Shown here one piece after another: positions 1-7,577 of a stretch of 64,000 bases of DNA. The position numbers and the translations under genes are program-made. Source of the stretch: DYCT01 sp051875715 (lineage in GTDB: Bacteria; Bacteroidota; Bacteroidia; Bacteroidales; Bacteroidaceae); contig JBJEHD010000024.1 in the NCBI GenBank assembly GCA_051875715.1, forward strand, positions 1-64,000. Reading direction: 5' to 3'. Under the pieces are notes generated by a model. The model did not search any database. It was given only the letters and a program-made list of their open reading frames with translations, and was not told where the DNA came from. Positions within the stretch are counted from its first letter, which is position 1. Each line of letters begins with the position of its first letter.

Positions 1-151
1 AAAGTTTGGCCCGGAAGGTCTTGCGTCCGCCCTAATCAGCTCATTCCCATAAGACTGGCTTTCCATTCCCCATCAATCGGTGTTTCCAAAGCGTTTCCCA
101 CACTCTCTTGTGAGCGCATTTTGAGTCAAAGGAAAAAGCGCATACGTCCCG
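1..151. other. Window-edge sequence, no feature recognised
   Basis: This stretch lies downstream of the rnhB stop codon. I see no convincing reading frame, tRNA or terminator-like hairpin in it. It may hold the edge of a gene that starts outside the window, but nothing here supports one. Confidence 0.4.
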
Positions 152-754
152 TCAGAATTCCAGCCTCAGTTGGGCATCGCCCAAGAGGTTGAACGTGCGG
201 CGATGGTAGGGCGACGGACCATGCAAGCGGATGGCTTCGCGATGCTTGGGAGTGGGATACCCCTTGTTGCCATCCCATCCGTAGCAGGGATATTCGGCAT
301 GAAGGCGAAGCATATAGTCGTCGCGATAGGTTTTGGCCAGCACCGACGCGGCGGCAATGGACAGATAGGTGGCATCACCCTTCACCACGGTGGTGTGAGG
401 AACACCCGGATAGGGTGTGAAGCGGTTGCCGTCGATGAGCAGGTGTTGCGGACGGACAGAGAGGGCATCCACGGCCCGGTGCATGGCCAAAAAGGAAGCC
501 CGGAGAATGTTGATGGCATCAATCTCTTCGGGAGAGACCACGCCCACCGCCCAGGCCAAAGCATCGCGCTCGACCTGTTCGCGCAAGGCATAGCGTTGTT
601 TTTCGGTCAGTTGCTTCGAGTCGTTCAGCCACTCATTTTGATAATCGGGCGGCAGGATGACGGCTGCCGCATAGACCGCACCGGCCAGACAGCCCCGTCC
701 GGCTTCGTCGCATCCGGCCTCCACACAGCCGGCTTTCATGCAAGGTAACAACAT
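152..754 (-). CDS. rnhB: Ribonuclease HII
   Basis: RNase HII cleaves the RNA strand of RNA-DNA hybrids and starts removal of single ribonucleotides misincorporated in DNA; it is cytoplasmic. The 200-residue protein is a normal length for the family. The catalytic signature DEAGRG lies at residues 16-21, DSKQLT at 45-50, a further acidic site in LLIDGN near residue 108, and KGYPTPKH towards the C-terminus. The start giving MLLP is preferred: it lies downstream of a TAnnTTTG promoter box read on the minus strand (782-789), and this N-terminus resembles what I remember of Bacteroides homologues. An alternative Met occurs at residue 6. The gene is divergent from prfB. Confidence 0.95.
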   Translation of the reverse strand: MLLPCMKAGCVEAGCDEAGRGCLAGAVYAAAVILPPDYQNEWLNDSKQLTEKQRYALREQVERDALAWAVGVVSPEEIDAINILRASFLAMHRAVDALSVRPQHLLIDGNRFTPYPGVPHTTVVKGDATYLSIAAASVLAKTYRDDYMLRLHAEYPCYGWDGNKGYPTPKHREAIRLHGPSPYHRRTFNLLGDAQLRLEF

Positions 755-781
755 CGGTTTCTTTTTGAACGTTTACAACAA

Positions 782-789
782 CAAAGGTA
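782..789 (-). promoter_or_regulatory. Putative rnhB promoter, -7 box TACCTTTG
   Basis: Read on the minus strand this is TACCTTTG, an exact match to the Bacteroidetes -7 consensus TAnnTTTG. Transcription would begin roughly 15-20 nt before the rnhB start codon. No clear -33 TTTG is visible at the usual distance. Confidence 0.5.
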
Positions 790-929
790 GGAATAATCCA
801 AAAATTCCCCTACATTTGCCCAAATCTTTCAAACCAAGGCATGGATGCACTTCGGGCACAATGCCGGCATTTCGACGAATGGATAGGAAAACTCCTCCGG
901 CTCGGAGCAGAAAACTGAAAGATTCGTAT

Positions 930-937
930 TATCTTTG
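930..937 (+). promoter_or_regulatory. Putative prfB promoter, -7 box TATCTTTG
   Basis: TATCTTTG matches the Bacteroidetes -7 consensus TAnnTTTG and lies about 90 nt before the prfB start. The region between rnhB and prfB contains no convincing gene. The -33 element is not obvious. Confidence 0.45.
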
Positions 938-1027
938 CAGCCTGTGCGGTCAGGCCGGACAAAAGCCGACGCACAAAGCGCGTACGCAACAAGCCTGAAC
1001 AATTCATTTATAGATAAAAGACAACGT

Positions 1028-2144
1028 ATGATTACACTGGAACAACTTAAAGACGTGAAAGAGCGCACGGATGCGCTGAGGAGGTATCTTTGACATCGAT
1101 TCGAAGATAATCCAAGTAGAAGAAGAACAACTGCGCACACACGCACCGGGCTTCTGGGACGACCAAAAAGCCGCCGAAGCCCAAATGAAAAAAGTGAAAG
1201 GCCTCCAGAAATGGATTGACGGATACAACGAGGTGAAGACCTTGGCCGACGAACTAAGCCTGTCGATGGAATTTTACAAAGACGAGCTGGTGACGGAGGA
1301 CGAAGTGGACAACGCCTACGCCAAAGCCCTGGAAGCCGTAGAGAACCTGGAACTGAAGAACATGCTACGCGAGGAAGCCGACCAGATGTCGTGCGTGCTG
1401 AAAATCAACTCGGGCGCAGGTGGAACAGAAAGCCAGGACTGGTCGTCGATGCTGATGCGCATGTATATGCGATGGGCCGAGACCAATCACTACAAACTGA
1501 CCGTGGCCAACCTACAGGAAGGCGACGAGGCAGGCATCAAGACCGTGACGATGGAAATAGAAGGAGACTATGCCTACGGCTACCTGAAAGGGGAAAACGG
1601 CGTACACCGCCTGGTGCGCGTGTCGCCCTTCAACGCACAGGGCAAGCGCATGACCTCGTTCGCCTCGGTATTCGTAACCCCGCTGGTGGACGACAGCATC
1701 GAAGTGAACATCCAACCGGCCTGCATCTCGTGGGACACGTTCCGTTCGGGCGGAGCAGGCGGACAGAACGTGAACAAGGTGGAGTCCGGCGTACGCCTGC
1801 GCTACCAATATAAAGACCCCTACACGGGCGAGGAGGAAGAAATCCTCATCGAAAACACGGAAACGCGCGACCAGCCGAAGAACAAGGAGAACGCCATGCG
1901 ACAACTGCGCTCCATCCTCTACGACAAAGAGATGAAGCACCGCATGGAAGAACAGGCCAAGGTGGAAGCCGGCAAGAAGAAAATCGAGTGGGGCTCGCAA
2001 ATCCGCAGCTATGTGTTTGACGACCGCCGCGTGAAAGACCATCGAACCAATTTCCAGACATCGGACGTGAACGGCGTGATGGACGGAAAAATAGACGGTT
2101 TCATCAAAGCCTACCTCATGGAATTTGCAGGCAAAGGGGAATAA
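1028..2144 (+). CDS. prfB: Peptide chain release factor 2 (programmed +1 frameshift)
   Basis: RF2 recognises UGA and UAA stop codons on the ribosome and triggers peptide release. The gene reads in two frames. The first runs 21 codons from ATG at 1028 to an in-frame TGA at 1091-1093. The second, entered by a +1 slip at CTT-TGA-C, runs to 2144 and gives a product of 371 residues, normal for RF2. The stop-recognition tripeptide SPF falls at about residues 199-201 and the peptidyl-transferase GGQ at about 244-246. SPF, rather than the PxT motif of RF1, identifies RF2. A caller ignoring frameshifting would wrongly start near 1185 and lose the N-terminal domain. Confidence 0.96.
1079..1094 (+). promoter_or_regulatory. 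prfB autoregulatory +1 frameshift signal
   Basis: The internal Shine-Dalgarno-like AGGAGG (1079-1084) is followed by a 3-nt spacer TAT, then CTT TGA C (1088-1094). This is the classical RF2 arrangement: when RF2 is scarce, the ribosome pauses at the weak UGA, slips +1 on CUU and reads on from GAC. Spacing and slippery codon match the well-studied E. coli site, although the stop is codon 22 rather than 26. Confidence 0.93.
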
Positions 2145-2236
2145 AAACGCCACACGACTTGTTTTATTCCGCTTTCTTCGTACTTTTGAGGAGAGAATCA
2201 GACAACAAAAAGTTCAATCGCTAATCAAGACAGGAT

Positions 2237-2374
2237 ATGAAAAACAAAGCAAACAAGCAACAAAAGAGAGCGCAACAAGAGGCCCAGCAGGCCAAGAAGG
2301 TGATGATTTACCTGGTAGGCGCCCTCATCGCCCTGGCCGTCATCGGCATCGCAGCCGGCATCGCCATGGGATAA
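2237..2374 (+). CDS. Small single-pass membrane protein, 45 aa
   Basis: A short frame of 45 codons follows prfB by 92 nt. The N-terminal half is strongly basic and Gln-rich (about residues 2-22). The C-terminal half is one hydrophobic, Gly/Ala/Ile-rich segment (about 23-44), so the product would be a tiny membrane-anchored protein with a positively charged cytoplasmic arm. Codon use matches the neighbourhood. I do not recognise a family and assign no function. Its position between prfB and the CYTH gene on the same strand suggests co-transcription. Confidence 0.6.
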   Translation: MKNKANKQQKRAQQEAQQAKKVMIYLVGALIALAVIGIAAGIAMG

Positions 2375-2510
2375 GCGTCCGGGAAACCGGACAAACAGGA
2401 AGAGACGGTGTGTCAGAACAGCCGCCATCATCGCAGCCATTCTGATACACCTTCTGCTCCTTTCCTCCGTCCTGACCGACGGCATGTATCACCTTTAGTC
2501 CTCTTTCGCC

Positions 2511-2978
2511 ATGAGCCTGGAAATAGAACGCAAATTCCTACTATGCGGACCGTTCAAGGACAAGGCCGCATCGCACAGCCACATCGCCCAAGGGTACATC
2601 TGTGCAGCCTCGGGACGCACGGTGCGTGTACGCATCCGCGACAACAAAGGGTACCTGACCATCAAGGGAGCGGCCGACGCCTCCGGCCTGAGCCGCTACG
2701 AATGGGAAAAGGAGATTGCTGCGGACGAGGCACGCGAACTGATGCGGTTGTGCCTGCCGGGCAGCATCGACAAGACCCGCTATCTGGTGCCTTATGCAGG
2801 ACACGTATGGGAAGTGGACGAATTTCACGGCGCAAACGAAGGGTTGCTGATGGCCGAGGTGGAACTGAAGAGCGAGGACGAACCTTTCGAACGGCCTCCC
2901 TTCATCGGCGAAGAGGTGACGGGCGACGTCCGCTACTACAACTCGTACCTGACACAGCACCCCTACACCCAATGGTAA
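2511..2978 (+). CDS. CYTH domain protein (triphosphate tunnel family)
   Basis: CYTH proteins form an antiparallel beta tunnel that binds triphosphate groups with a divalent metal; bacterial members are mostly inorganic triphosphatases, and a few are class IV adenylate cyclases. The signature ExExK is at the N-terminus as E4-I-E6-R-K8, and further charged alternating residues follow (EWEKE, EVDEFHG, MAEVELKSEDE). The length of 155 residues fits a stand-alone CYTH domain with no CHAD partner. It lies 13 nt before the DUF4010 gene, probably in one transcript. The substrate cannot be set from sequence alone. Confidence 0.88.
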   Translation: MSLEIERKFLLCGPFKDKAASHSHIAQGYICAASGRTVRVRIRDNKGYLTIKGAADASGLSRYEWEKEIAADEARELMRLCLPGSIDKTRYLVPYAGHVWEVDEFHGANEGLLMAEVELKSEDEPFERPPFIGEEVTGDVRYYNSYLTQHPYTQW

Positions 2979-2991
2979 ACAAGCATTTCGG

Positions 2992-4290
2992 ATGGAAAAA
3001 CTCTACCAATACGTACCGCAAGAACTGGTGTCGTTCGTATTCGTCACCTTGTTTTCTCTGCTCATCGGCTTGTCCATCCGACGGCTCAACCTGAAGCGCG
3101 AAGGCGAGACGACGCTGTTCGGGACCGACCGCACCTTCACCTTCATCGGCATCCTGGGCTATCTGCTCTACACGCTCGACCCTGTCGATATGCGCCTCTT
3201 CCAAGGAGGCGGGCTGGTGCTGGGTGTGCTGCTGGCCATCAATTACTACGTGAAGCAACTGAGTTTCCACGTGTTCGGCGTCACCACCATCATCATCGCC
3301 TTGATCACCTACTGCCTGGCTCCGATTGTGAGCACGCAACCGTCGTGGTTCTACGTGACAGTAGTGGTCACGGTGCTGTTGTTCACGGAAATGAAGCACA
3401 CGTTCACCGAACTGGTGCAGCGGATGCAGAACGACGAGATGCTGACGCTGGCGAAGTTCCTGGCCATCAGCGGTATCATCCTGCCCATGCTGCCCAACGA
3501 AAGCCTCATCCCTGGCATCAACCTGACGCCCTACGCCATCTGGTTGACCACGGTGGTCGTTTCCGGCATTTCGTACCTCTCCTATCTGCTGAAGCGCTAC
3601 GTGTTCCACCAGTCGGGCATCCTGGTGTCCGGCATTCTGGGCGGGCTATACAGCAGCACAGCGACCATCACCATCCTGGCCCGAAAATGCAAGAAGGCCC
3701 CTGCGGCCGAAGTGCCGGAATACGTGGCGGCCATGCTGCTGGCGGTGAGCATGATGTACCTGCGCTTTCTGATGCTCATCTTCATCTTCAGCCAGGCCAT
3801 CTTCGCGGTGGTCTACCCTTATCTGTTGGGGTTGTCGGCCCTGACGGCGGCCATCGCATGGGTCATCCACCGGCGCCTGCAGGCCAAAGGCGCCTTGGAG
3901 CACATCGAAGAAGAAGACACGGAAAACAACCCGCTGGAGTTCAAAGTGGCACTTATCTTTGCCGGATTGTTTGTACTGTTCACCGTCGTCACACACTACA
4001 CCTTATATTATCTAGGCACGACGGGACTGAGCGTCCTCTCGTTCGTGGCCGGCCTGAGCGACATCACGCCCTTCATCCTCAACCTGCTGCAAGAGACAGA
4101 CACAGTGGCAGCCCCGACGATAGCCGCCTGCACCCTGCAGGCCATCGTAAGCAACATCTCCGTCAACCTGTGTTACGCCCTGTTTTTCTCGCAACGTCGA
4201 CGCGAGATGATACCGCACCTCTTGCGCGGATTCGGCTTGGTCATCCTGGCCAATGTGCTTCTGCTGATTCTGTTCTACGTGGCAAGTTAG
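2992..4290 (+). CDS. MgtC/SapB-DUF4010 family membrane protein
   Basis: This is a 432-residue polytopic inner-membrane protein with about 11-12 hydrophobic segments. The N-terminal part carries the MgtC-like pattern LLIGLSIRR...GTDRTFTFIGILGYLL. The rest matches DUF4010 by its repeated long helices, including a Gly/Ser-rich stretch (GILGGLYSSTATITILARK). Members have been linked to magnesium homeostasis or are uncharacterised, so the transported or sensed substrate is unknown. It follows the CYTH gene by 13 nt, suggesting an operon. A short hairpin with a T-run follows at 4305-4323. Confidence 0.82.
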   Translation: MEKLYQYVPQELVSFVFVTLFSLLIGLSIRRLNLKREGETTLFGTDRTFTFIGILGYLLYTLDPVDMRLFQGGGLVLGVLLAINYYVKQLSFHVFGVTTIIIALITYCLAPIVSTQPSWFYVTVVVTVLLFTEMKHTFTELVQRMQNDEMLTLAKFLAISGIILPMLPNESLIPGINLTPYAIWLTTVVVSGISYLSYLLKRYVFHQSGILVSGILGGLYSSTATITILARKCKKAPAAEVPEYVAAMLLAVSMMYLRFLMLIFIFSQAIFAVVYPYLLGLSALTAAIAWVIHRRLQAKGALEHIEEEDTENNPLEFKVALIFAGLFVLFTVVTHYTLYYLGTTGLSVLSFVAGLSDITPFILNLLQETDTVAAPTIAACTLQAIVSNISVNLCYALFFSQRRREMIPHLLRGFGLVILANVLLLILFYVAS

Positions 4291-4304
4291 TTACAAGGGA
4301 TTTT

Positions 4305-4323
4305 TGCGTAAATACGCATTTTT
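4305..4323 (+). terminator. Short hairpin with T-run after the DUF4010 gene
   Basis: TGCGTA-AA-TACGCA forms a 6-bp stem and is followed by five T. The two-base loop is too tight to form exactly as written, so one pair probably opens. It is a weak intrinsic terminator candidate. Confidence 0.35.
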
Positions 4324-4357
4324 CTCTTGCAGGGAAGCCGATGAAGCGCAAATTTCC

Positions 4358-4365
4358 TATATTTG
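4358..4365 (+). promoter_or_regulatory. Putative promoter -7 box TATATTTG before the HAD-TPM pair
   Basis: TATATTTG is an exact TAnnTTTG match 30 nt before the HAD start codon and just after the hairpin that follows the DUF4010 gene. A TTG occurs at 4327-4329, but its 28-nt spacing is longer than usual. Confidence 0.45.
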
Positions 4366-4394
4366 CCAGCCTCAACCCCAAACAACTGTCACAC

Positions 4395-5207
4395 ATGGAC
4401 TACAGCATACTGGTTCTCGACCTGGACGGGACACTGACCAACTCGAAAAAAGAAATATCGGCGACCAACCGCGACGCCCTGCTCCGCGCACAGCAACAAG
4501 GCATGACCTTGGTGCTGGCATCGGGAAGACCGACCTACGGCATCGCCCCGCTGGCCAACCAACTACAGATGGACCGCTTTGGCGGCTACATCCTCTCATA
4601 CAACGGAGGGGAAATCATCGACTGGAGCACCCAGCAGACGCTCTACGCCCAGGTACTGCCCGACGAGGTAGTACCCGTACTGTACCGATGCGCCAAGCAG
4701 CACGATGTGGCCCTGCTATCGTATGACGGGCGCTACATCGCTACGGAAGATCCCGACGACCGCTATGTGCGGCACGAAGCATTCTTGAACAAGATGCAGG
4801 TGCGACGATGCCGGAACTTCCTCGAAGAGGTGCCCCTGCCCCTGCCCAAATGCCTCATCGTAGGCGAGCCGGCACGTTTGGTCGAGGTAGAGGCCGAATT
4901 GTCGCTGGCCCTGCAGGGCGTCATCAGCGTGTATCGTTCGGAACCGTTCTTTCTGGAACTGGTGCCACCGGGCATCGACAAAGCACAATCGCTGGCCGTT
5001 CTGCTGCGGCACATCGGAACGAACCGGGAGAAGATGGTGGCCATCGGCGACGGCTACAACGACGTGAGCATGATTGAGTTTGCCGGACTGGGAGTGGCCA
5101 TGGCCAATGCACAAGAGCCGGTGCGCAAAGCGGCCGACCGAGTGACCCTCTCGAACGATGAAGACGGAGTGGCTGCCATTGTGAACGAACTATTTTTGAA
5201 CGTATGA
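4395..5207 (+). CDS. Cof-type HAD-IIB sugar-phosphate phosphatase
   Basis: Cytoplasmic HAD phosphatases of the Cof type usually dephosphorylate sugar phosphates or small phosphorylated metabolites. Motif I is DLDGT at residues 9-13 with nucleophile Asp9. Motif IV is GDGYND followed by the typical MIEFAGLGVAMANA. A large C2-type cap lies between them. The length of 270 residues is normal. The ATG at 4395 is chosen because it places motif I near the N-terminus; the frame stays open far upstream but only as antisense-like read-through. Its stop overlaps the next start (ATGA), so translation is likely coupled. The natural substrate is unknown. Confidence 0.9.
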   Translation: MDYSILVLDLDGTLTNSKKEISATNRDALLRAQQQGMTLVLASGRPTYGIAPLANQLQMDRFGGYILSYNGGEIIDWSTQQTLYAQVLPDEVVPVLYRCAKQHDVALLSYDGRYIATEDPDDRYVRHEAFLNKMQVRRCRNFLEEVPLPLPKCLIVGEPARLVEVEAELSLALQGVISVYRSEPFFLELVPPGIDKAQSLAVLLRHIGTNREKMVAIGDGYNDVSMIEFAGLGVAMANAQEPVRKAADRVTLSNDEDGVAAIVNELFLNV

Positions 5208-6112
5208 CACAATATTGGAAAATCGGACTGGCCGCCATACTGCTGTTCCTGACCTTCGGTTTGTCGGCACAGACCTACCGCGTAGAAGATGTGCCGATGG
5301 TGTACCTGCAAGACAGCCGGCGGCACGTGTCGAACCCCGACGGCATCTTGACCGCCGAGTCCGTGGCCGAGATGGACCGCCTCATCAGCGACCTGGAGAA
5401 ACAGACCGGCATACAGATTCTTGTGGCCGCACTGACCGACATCGAGGGAGGCGACTGCTTCGATTTTGCCTATCGGCTTGGCGAGGAAAACGGCATCGGC
5501 CGCAAAGGGAAAGACAACGGACTGGTGATGCTGCTCGTCACCGCACAACGATGCGTGCAGTTCGCCACCGGATACGGCCTGGAGGGCGACCTACCGGACG
5601 CACGATGCAAACGCATCCAAGAACGCTACATGCTCGACGCATTCCGGCAGGGAGACTGGAGCACCGGCATGCTGGAAGGGGTACGGGCCGTATGCCAAAC
5701 GCTGGACGGCACCATGGAAGCCGACGCCGACGAGGATAACGACCTGACGGCCGTGATGCTGTTCATGCTCCTCCTCATCGGCGGAGGCATCGGCATCGGG
5801 TTGCTGGCGCTCTTCCTGAGCAAGCGATGCCCGGCCTGCCACAAACACAAGCTGCAACGCACCGACTCGGTCGTGATGTCGCGCCACGGTGGCATCAAGA
5901 CCCTCCTCGTGACCTACCGCTGCACACACTGCGGACACACGTTGACGCGGAAGCAAGAAGAGGCGGACGAAAACTACCGCGGACCGGGCGGACGAGGTCC
6001 CATCATCGGAGGCGGATTTGGAGGCGGACGAGGATTCAGCGGAGGCAGCTTCGGAGGAGGCAGTTTCGGAGGAGGCAGTTTCGGAGGAGGAGGTGCAGGC
6101 AGCCGGTTCTGA
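5204..6112 (+). CDS. TPM domain membrane protein with zinc ribbon and Gly-rich tail
   Basis: This 302-residue protein begins with a signal peptide (about residues 1-23, ending ...LSAQ). A periplasmic TPM (YgcG-like) domain follows, with the typical HVSNPDGIL, LVAAL and FATGYGLEG motifs. One transmembrane helix lies near residues 185-205. Beyond it is a CxxC...CxxC zinc-ribbon-like module (CPACHKHK and CTHCGHT), and the protein ends in a Gly/Ser/Phe repeat tail encoded by a 15-bp repeat. TPM domains are linked to membrane protein quality control and photosystem repair. The start overlaps the HAD stop by 4 nt, and lemA follows, a common pairing in this phylum. Confidence 0.88.
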   Translation: MTQYWKIGLAAILLFLTFGLSAQTYRVEDVPMVYLQDSRRHVSNPDGILTAESVAEMDRLISDLEKQTGIQILVAALTDIEGGDCFDFAYRLGEENGIGRKGKDNGLVMLLVTAQRCVQFATGYGLEGDLPDARCKRIQERYMLDAFRQGDWSTGMLEGVRAVCQTLDGTMEADADEDNDLTAVMLFMLLLIGGGIGIGLLALFLSKRCPACHKHKLQRTDSVVMSRHGGIKTLLVTYRCTHCGHTLTRKQEEADENYRGPGGRGPIIGGGFGGGRGFSGGSFGGGSFGGGSFGGGGAGSRF

Positions 6113-6162
6113 TTCTCCACGGAGGAAATACAACATGCAATAAAAACCCTAAAAAACAACGT

Positions 6163-6744
6163 ATGAAGAAACAAACCCTTATCCTGCTCGGCATCGTGGT
6201 CGTCATTGTCCTGGCCGGCATCTCGGGCTACAACGGCCTGGTGGAAAAAGAAGAAGCCGTAGGCAACGCCTGGAGCAACGTAGAGAATCAGTATCAGCGC
6301 CGCTCGGATCTGATTCCGAACCTGGTGAACACCGTCAAGGGCTATGCCGCCCACGAAAAAGAGACCTTCCAGGCCGTAGTGGACGCACGCAGCAAAGCCA
6401 CCCAGATGAGCCTGGACGTGGACAACCTCACCCCGGAGAAACTGCAGGCTTACCAAAAGGCGCAAGGTGAAGTGGGCAGTGCCCTCGGACGTCTGCTGGC
6501 CATCACCGAAAACTACCCGGACCTGAAGGCCAACGAGAACTTCAAGGAACTGCAAGTGCAATTGGAAGGCACGGAGAACCGCATCAGCACCGAACGCCGC
6601 AAGTTCAACGATACGGTGAAGCAGTACAACACCTCCATCCGCCGTTTCCCACTGAACCTTTTCGCCGGCCTGTTCGGATTCGACACGAAAGCCTACTTCG
6701 AGGCTGAAGAAGGCGCAGCGCAGACTCCAAAGGTAGAATTCTAA
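6163..6744 (+). CDS. lemA: LemA family protein
   Basis: LemA proteins are short membrane-anchored helical-bundle proteins of unclear function that often sit beside TPM-domain genes. The protein has 193 residues: an N-terminal transmembrane helix (about 5-23), the family signature EEAVGNAWSNVENQYQRR, then RSDLIPNLVNTVKGYAAHE, and the C-terminal FPLNLFAGLFGF motif. The ATG at 6163 is the first in frame after the TPM stop and leaves a correct N-out signal anchor. The stop overlaps the 3' end of the convergent YgjP gene by 4 nt. Confidence 0.94.
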   Translation: MKKQTLILLGIVVVIVLAGISGYNGLVEKEEAVGNAWSNVENQYQRRSDLIPNLVNTVKGYAAHEKETFQAVVDARSKATQMSLDVDNLTPEKLQAYQKAQGEVGSALGRLLAITENYPDLKANENFKELQVQLEGTENRISTERRKFNDTVKQYNTSIRRFPLNLFAGLFGFDTKAYFEAEEGAAQTPKVEF

Positions 6745-7439
6745 TCCATCCGATGGGAACGCAACTCTCGCCGCAAGGCGAGGGCCTTCCCGTCGGTCAT
6801 GCGATTGAGCAAAGCCCAAAAAGCCGGCCCGTGGTTCATCTCCCGCGTATGGGCCAGTTCGTGCAACAAAACATAATCGACCAAACGGACGGGCAAGCGA
6901 AGCAAGAAATACGACAAACTGATGTGTCGGGCAGACGAGCAACTGCCCCACCGGCTACGACTGCCCCGGACCGTCAGCCGTTCGTAGGGCAAGGCCCAGC
7001 GACGTGAAAGAGCCTCGAGGCGGGGAGGAAGCAACCGCCGGGCCTGGTCCCTCAGTTCAGCCTCGATGCGTCCGCGCAACCAATCCTGTCGGGCGGCGTC
7101 CGTCCAGTCGGTCTCAGGCGGGCAGATAATACGCACGACTCCCGGACTCCTCTCCACCAGAAAGGTAGGACCCACGCCACGTACAACCGTCAGTTGCAGC
7201 AGTTCGGTCGAGATGCGATAGTCCCACCCGATGGAGCGAACGGCACCTCGTTTCTGCAAATCCGCCAGTCGGGACGCCATCCGTTGCAAAGCCTGTACTA
7301 TCTCGTCGGGACGCAGACAAAAAGGCACCGAAGCCACCATCCTGCCCTCCTTCATCCGACAGGTGATGCGAACGGCACGCCGGAGACGCTTGACACTTAC
7401 CGGCCCCACTCCTTCGACCACGATTTCCTCGTCATTCAT
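6741..7439 (-). CDS. YgjP-like metallopeptidase domain protein
   Basis: This is a putative zinc-dependent peptidase of the YgjP / DUF45 (WLM-like) group, cytoplasmic by its lack of signal. The zinc site HELAHTREMNHGPAFW provides HExxH plus a downstream His, preceded by the family motif SRWGSCSS. The start chosen (MNDEE, 232 residues) lies downstream of the -7 box at 7463-7470 read on this strand. A start 15 codons further upstream is possible, but transcription from that promoter would begin too close to it. Substrate unknown. The gene is divergent from speA. Confidence 0.85.
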   Translation of the reverse strand: MNDEEIVVEGVGPVSVKRLRRAVRITCRMKEGRMVASVPFCLRPDEIVQALQRMASRLADLQKRGAVRSIGWDYRISTELLQLTVVRGVGPTFLVERSPGVVRIICPPETDWTDAARQDWLRGRIEAELRDQARRLLPPRLEALSRRWALPYERLTVRGSRSRWGSCSSARHISLSYFLLRLPVRLVDYVLLHELAHTREMNHGPAFWALLNRMTDGKALALRRELRSHRMD

Positions 7440-7462
7440 ATCGTCACATCCTCTTTTTTTCA

Positions 7463-7470
7463 CAAAGGTA
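7463..7470 (-). promoter_or_regulatory. Putative promoter of the YgjP-like gene, TACCTTTG
   Basis: Read on the minus strand the box is TACCTTTG, an exact Bacteroidetes -7 match, 23 nt before the chosen start codon. It is the main reason for preferring the shorter protein. Confidence 0.5.
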
Positions 7471-7502
7471 GACCATTCCGGCAAACTTTCCCCTTATTTG
7501 CG

Positions 7503-7532
7503 TTGCAAACGAGAGATTATTGCGTATTTTTG
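7503..7532 (+). promoter_or_regulatory. Putative speA promoter, TTG-19-TATTTTTG
   Basis: TTG at 7503-7505 is followed after 19 nt by TATTTTTG (7525-7532). Both elements and the spacing match the Bacteroidetes vegetative promoter, about 45 nt before the speA start. Confidence 0.6.
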
Positions 7533-7577
7533 CCGAATTATTTCATATTCACAACCTTAGGATTACAGAAAAGAAAG

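Noticed and set aside
3345..4394. Upstream extension of the HAD phosphatase frame
   Set aside because: It runs inside the DUF4010 gene in another frame, yields Arg/His/Pro-rich shadow sequence and would bury motif I deep in the protein.
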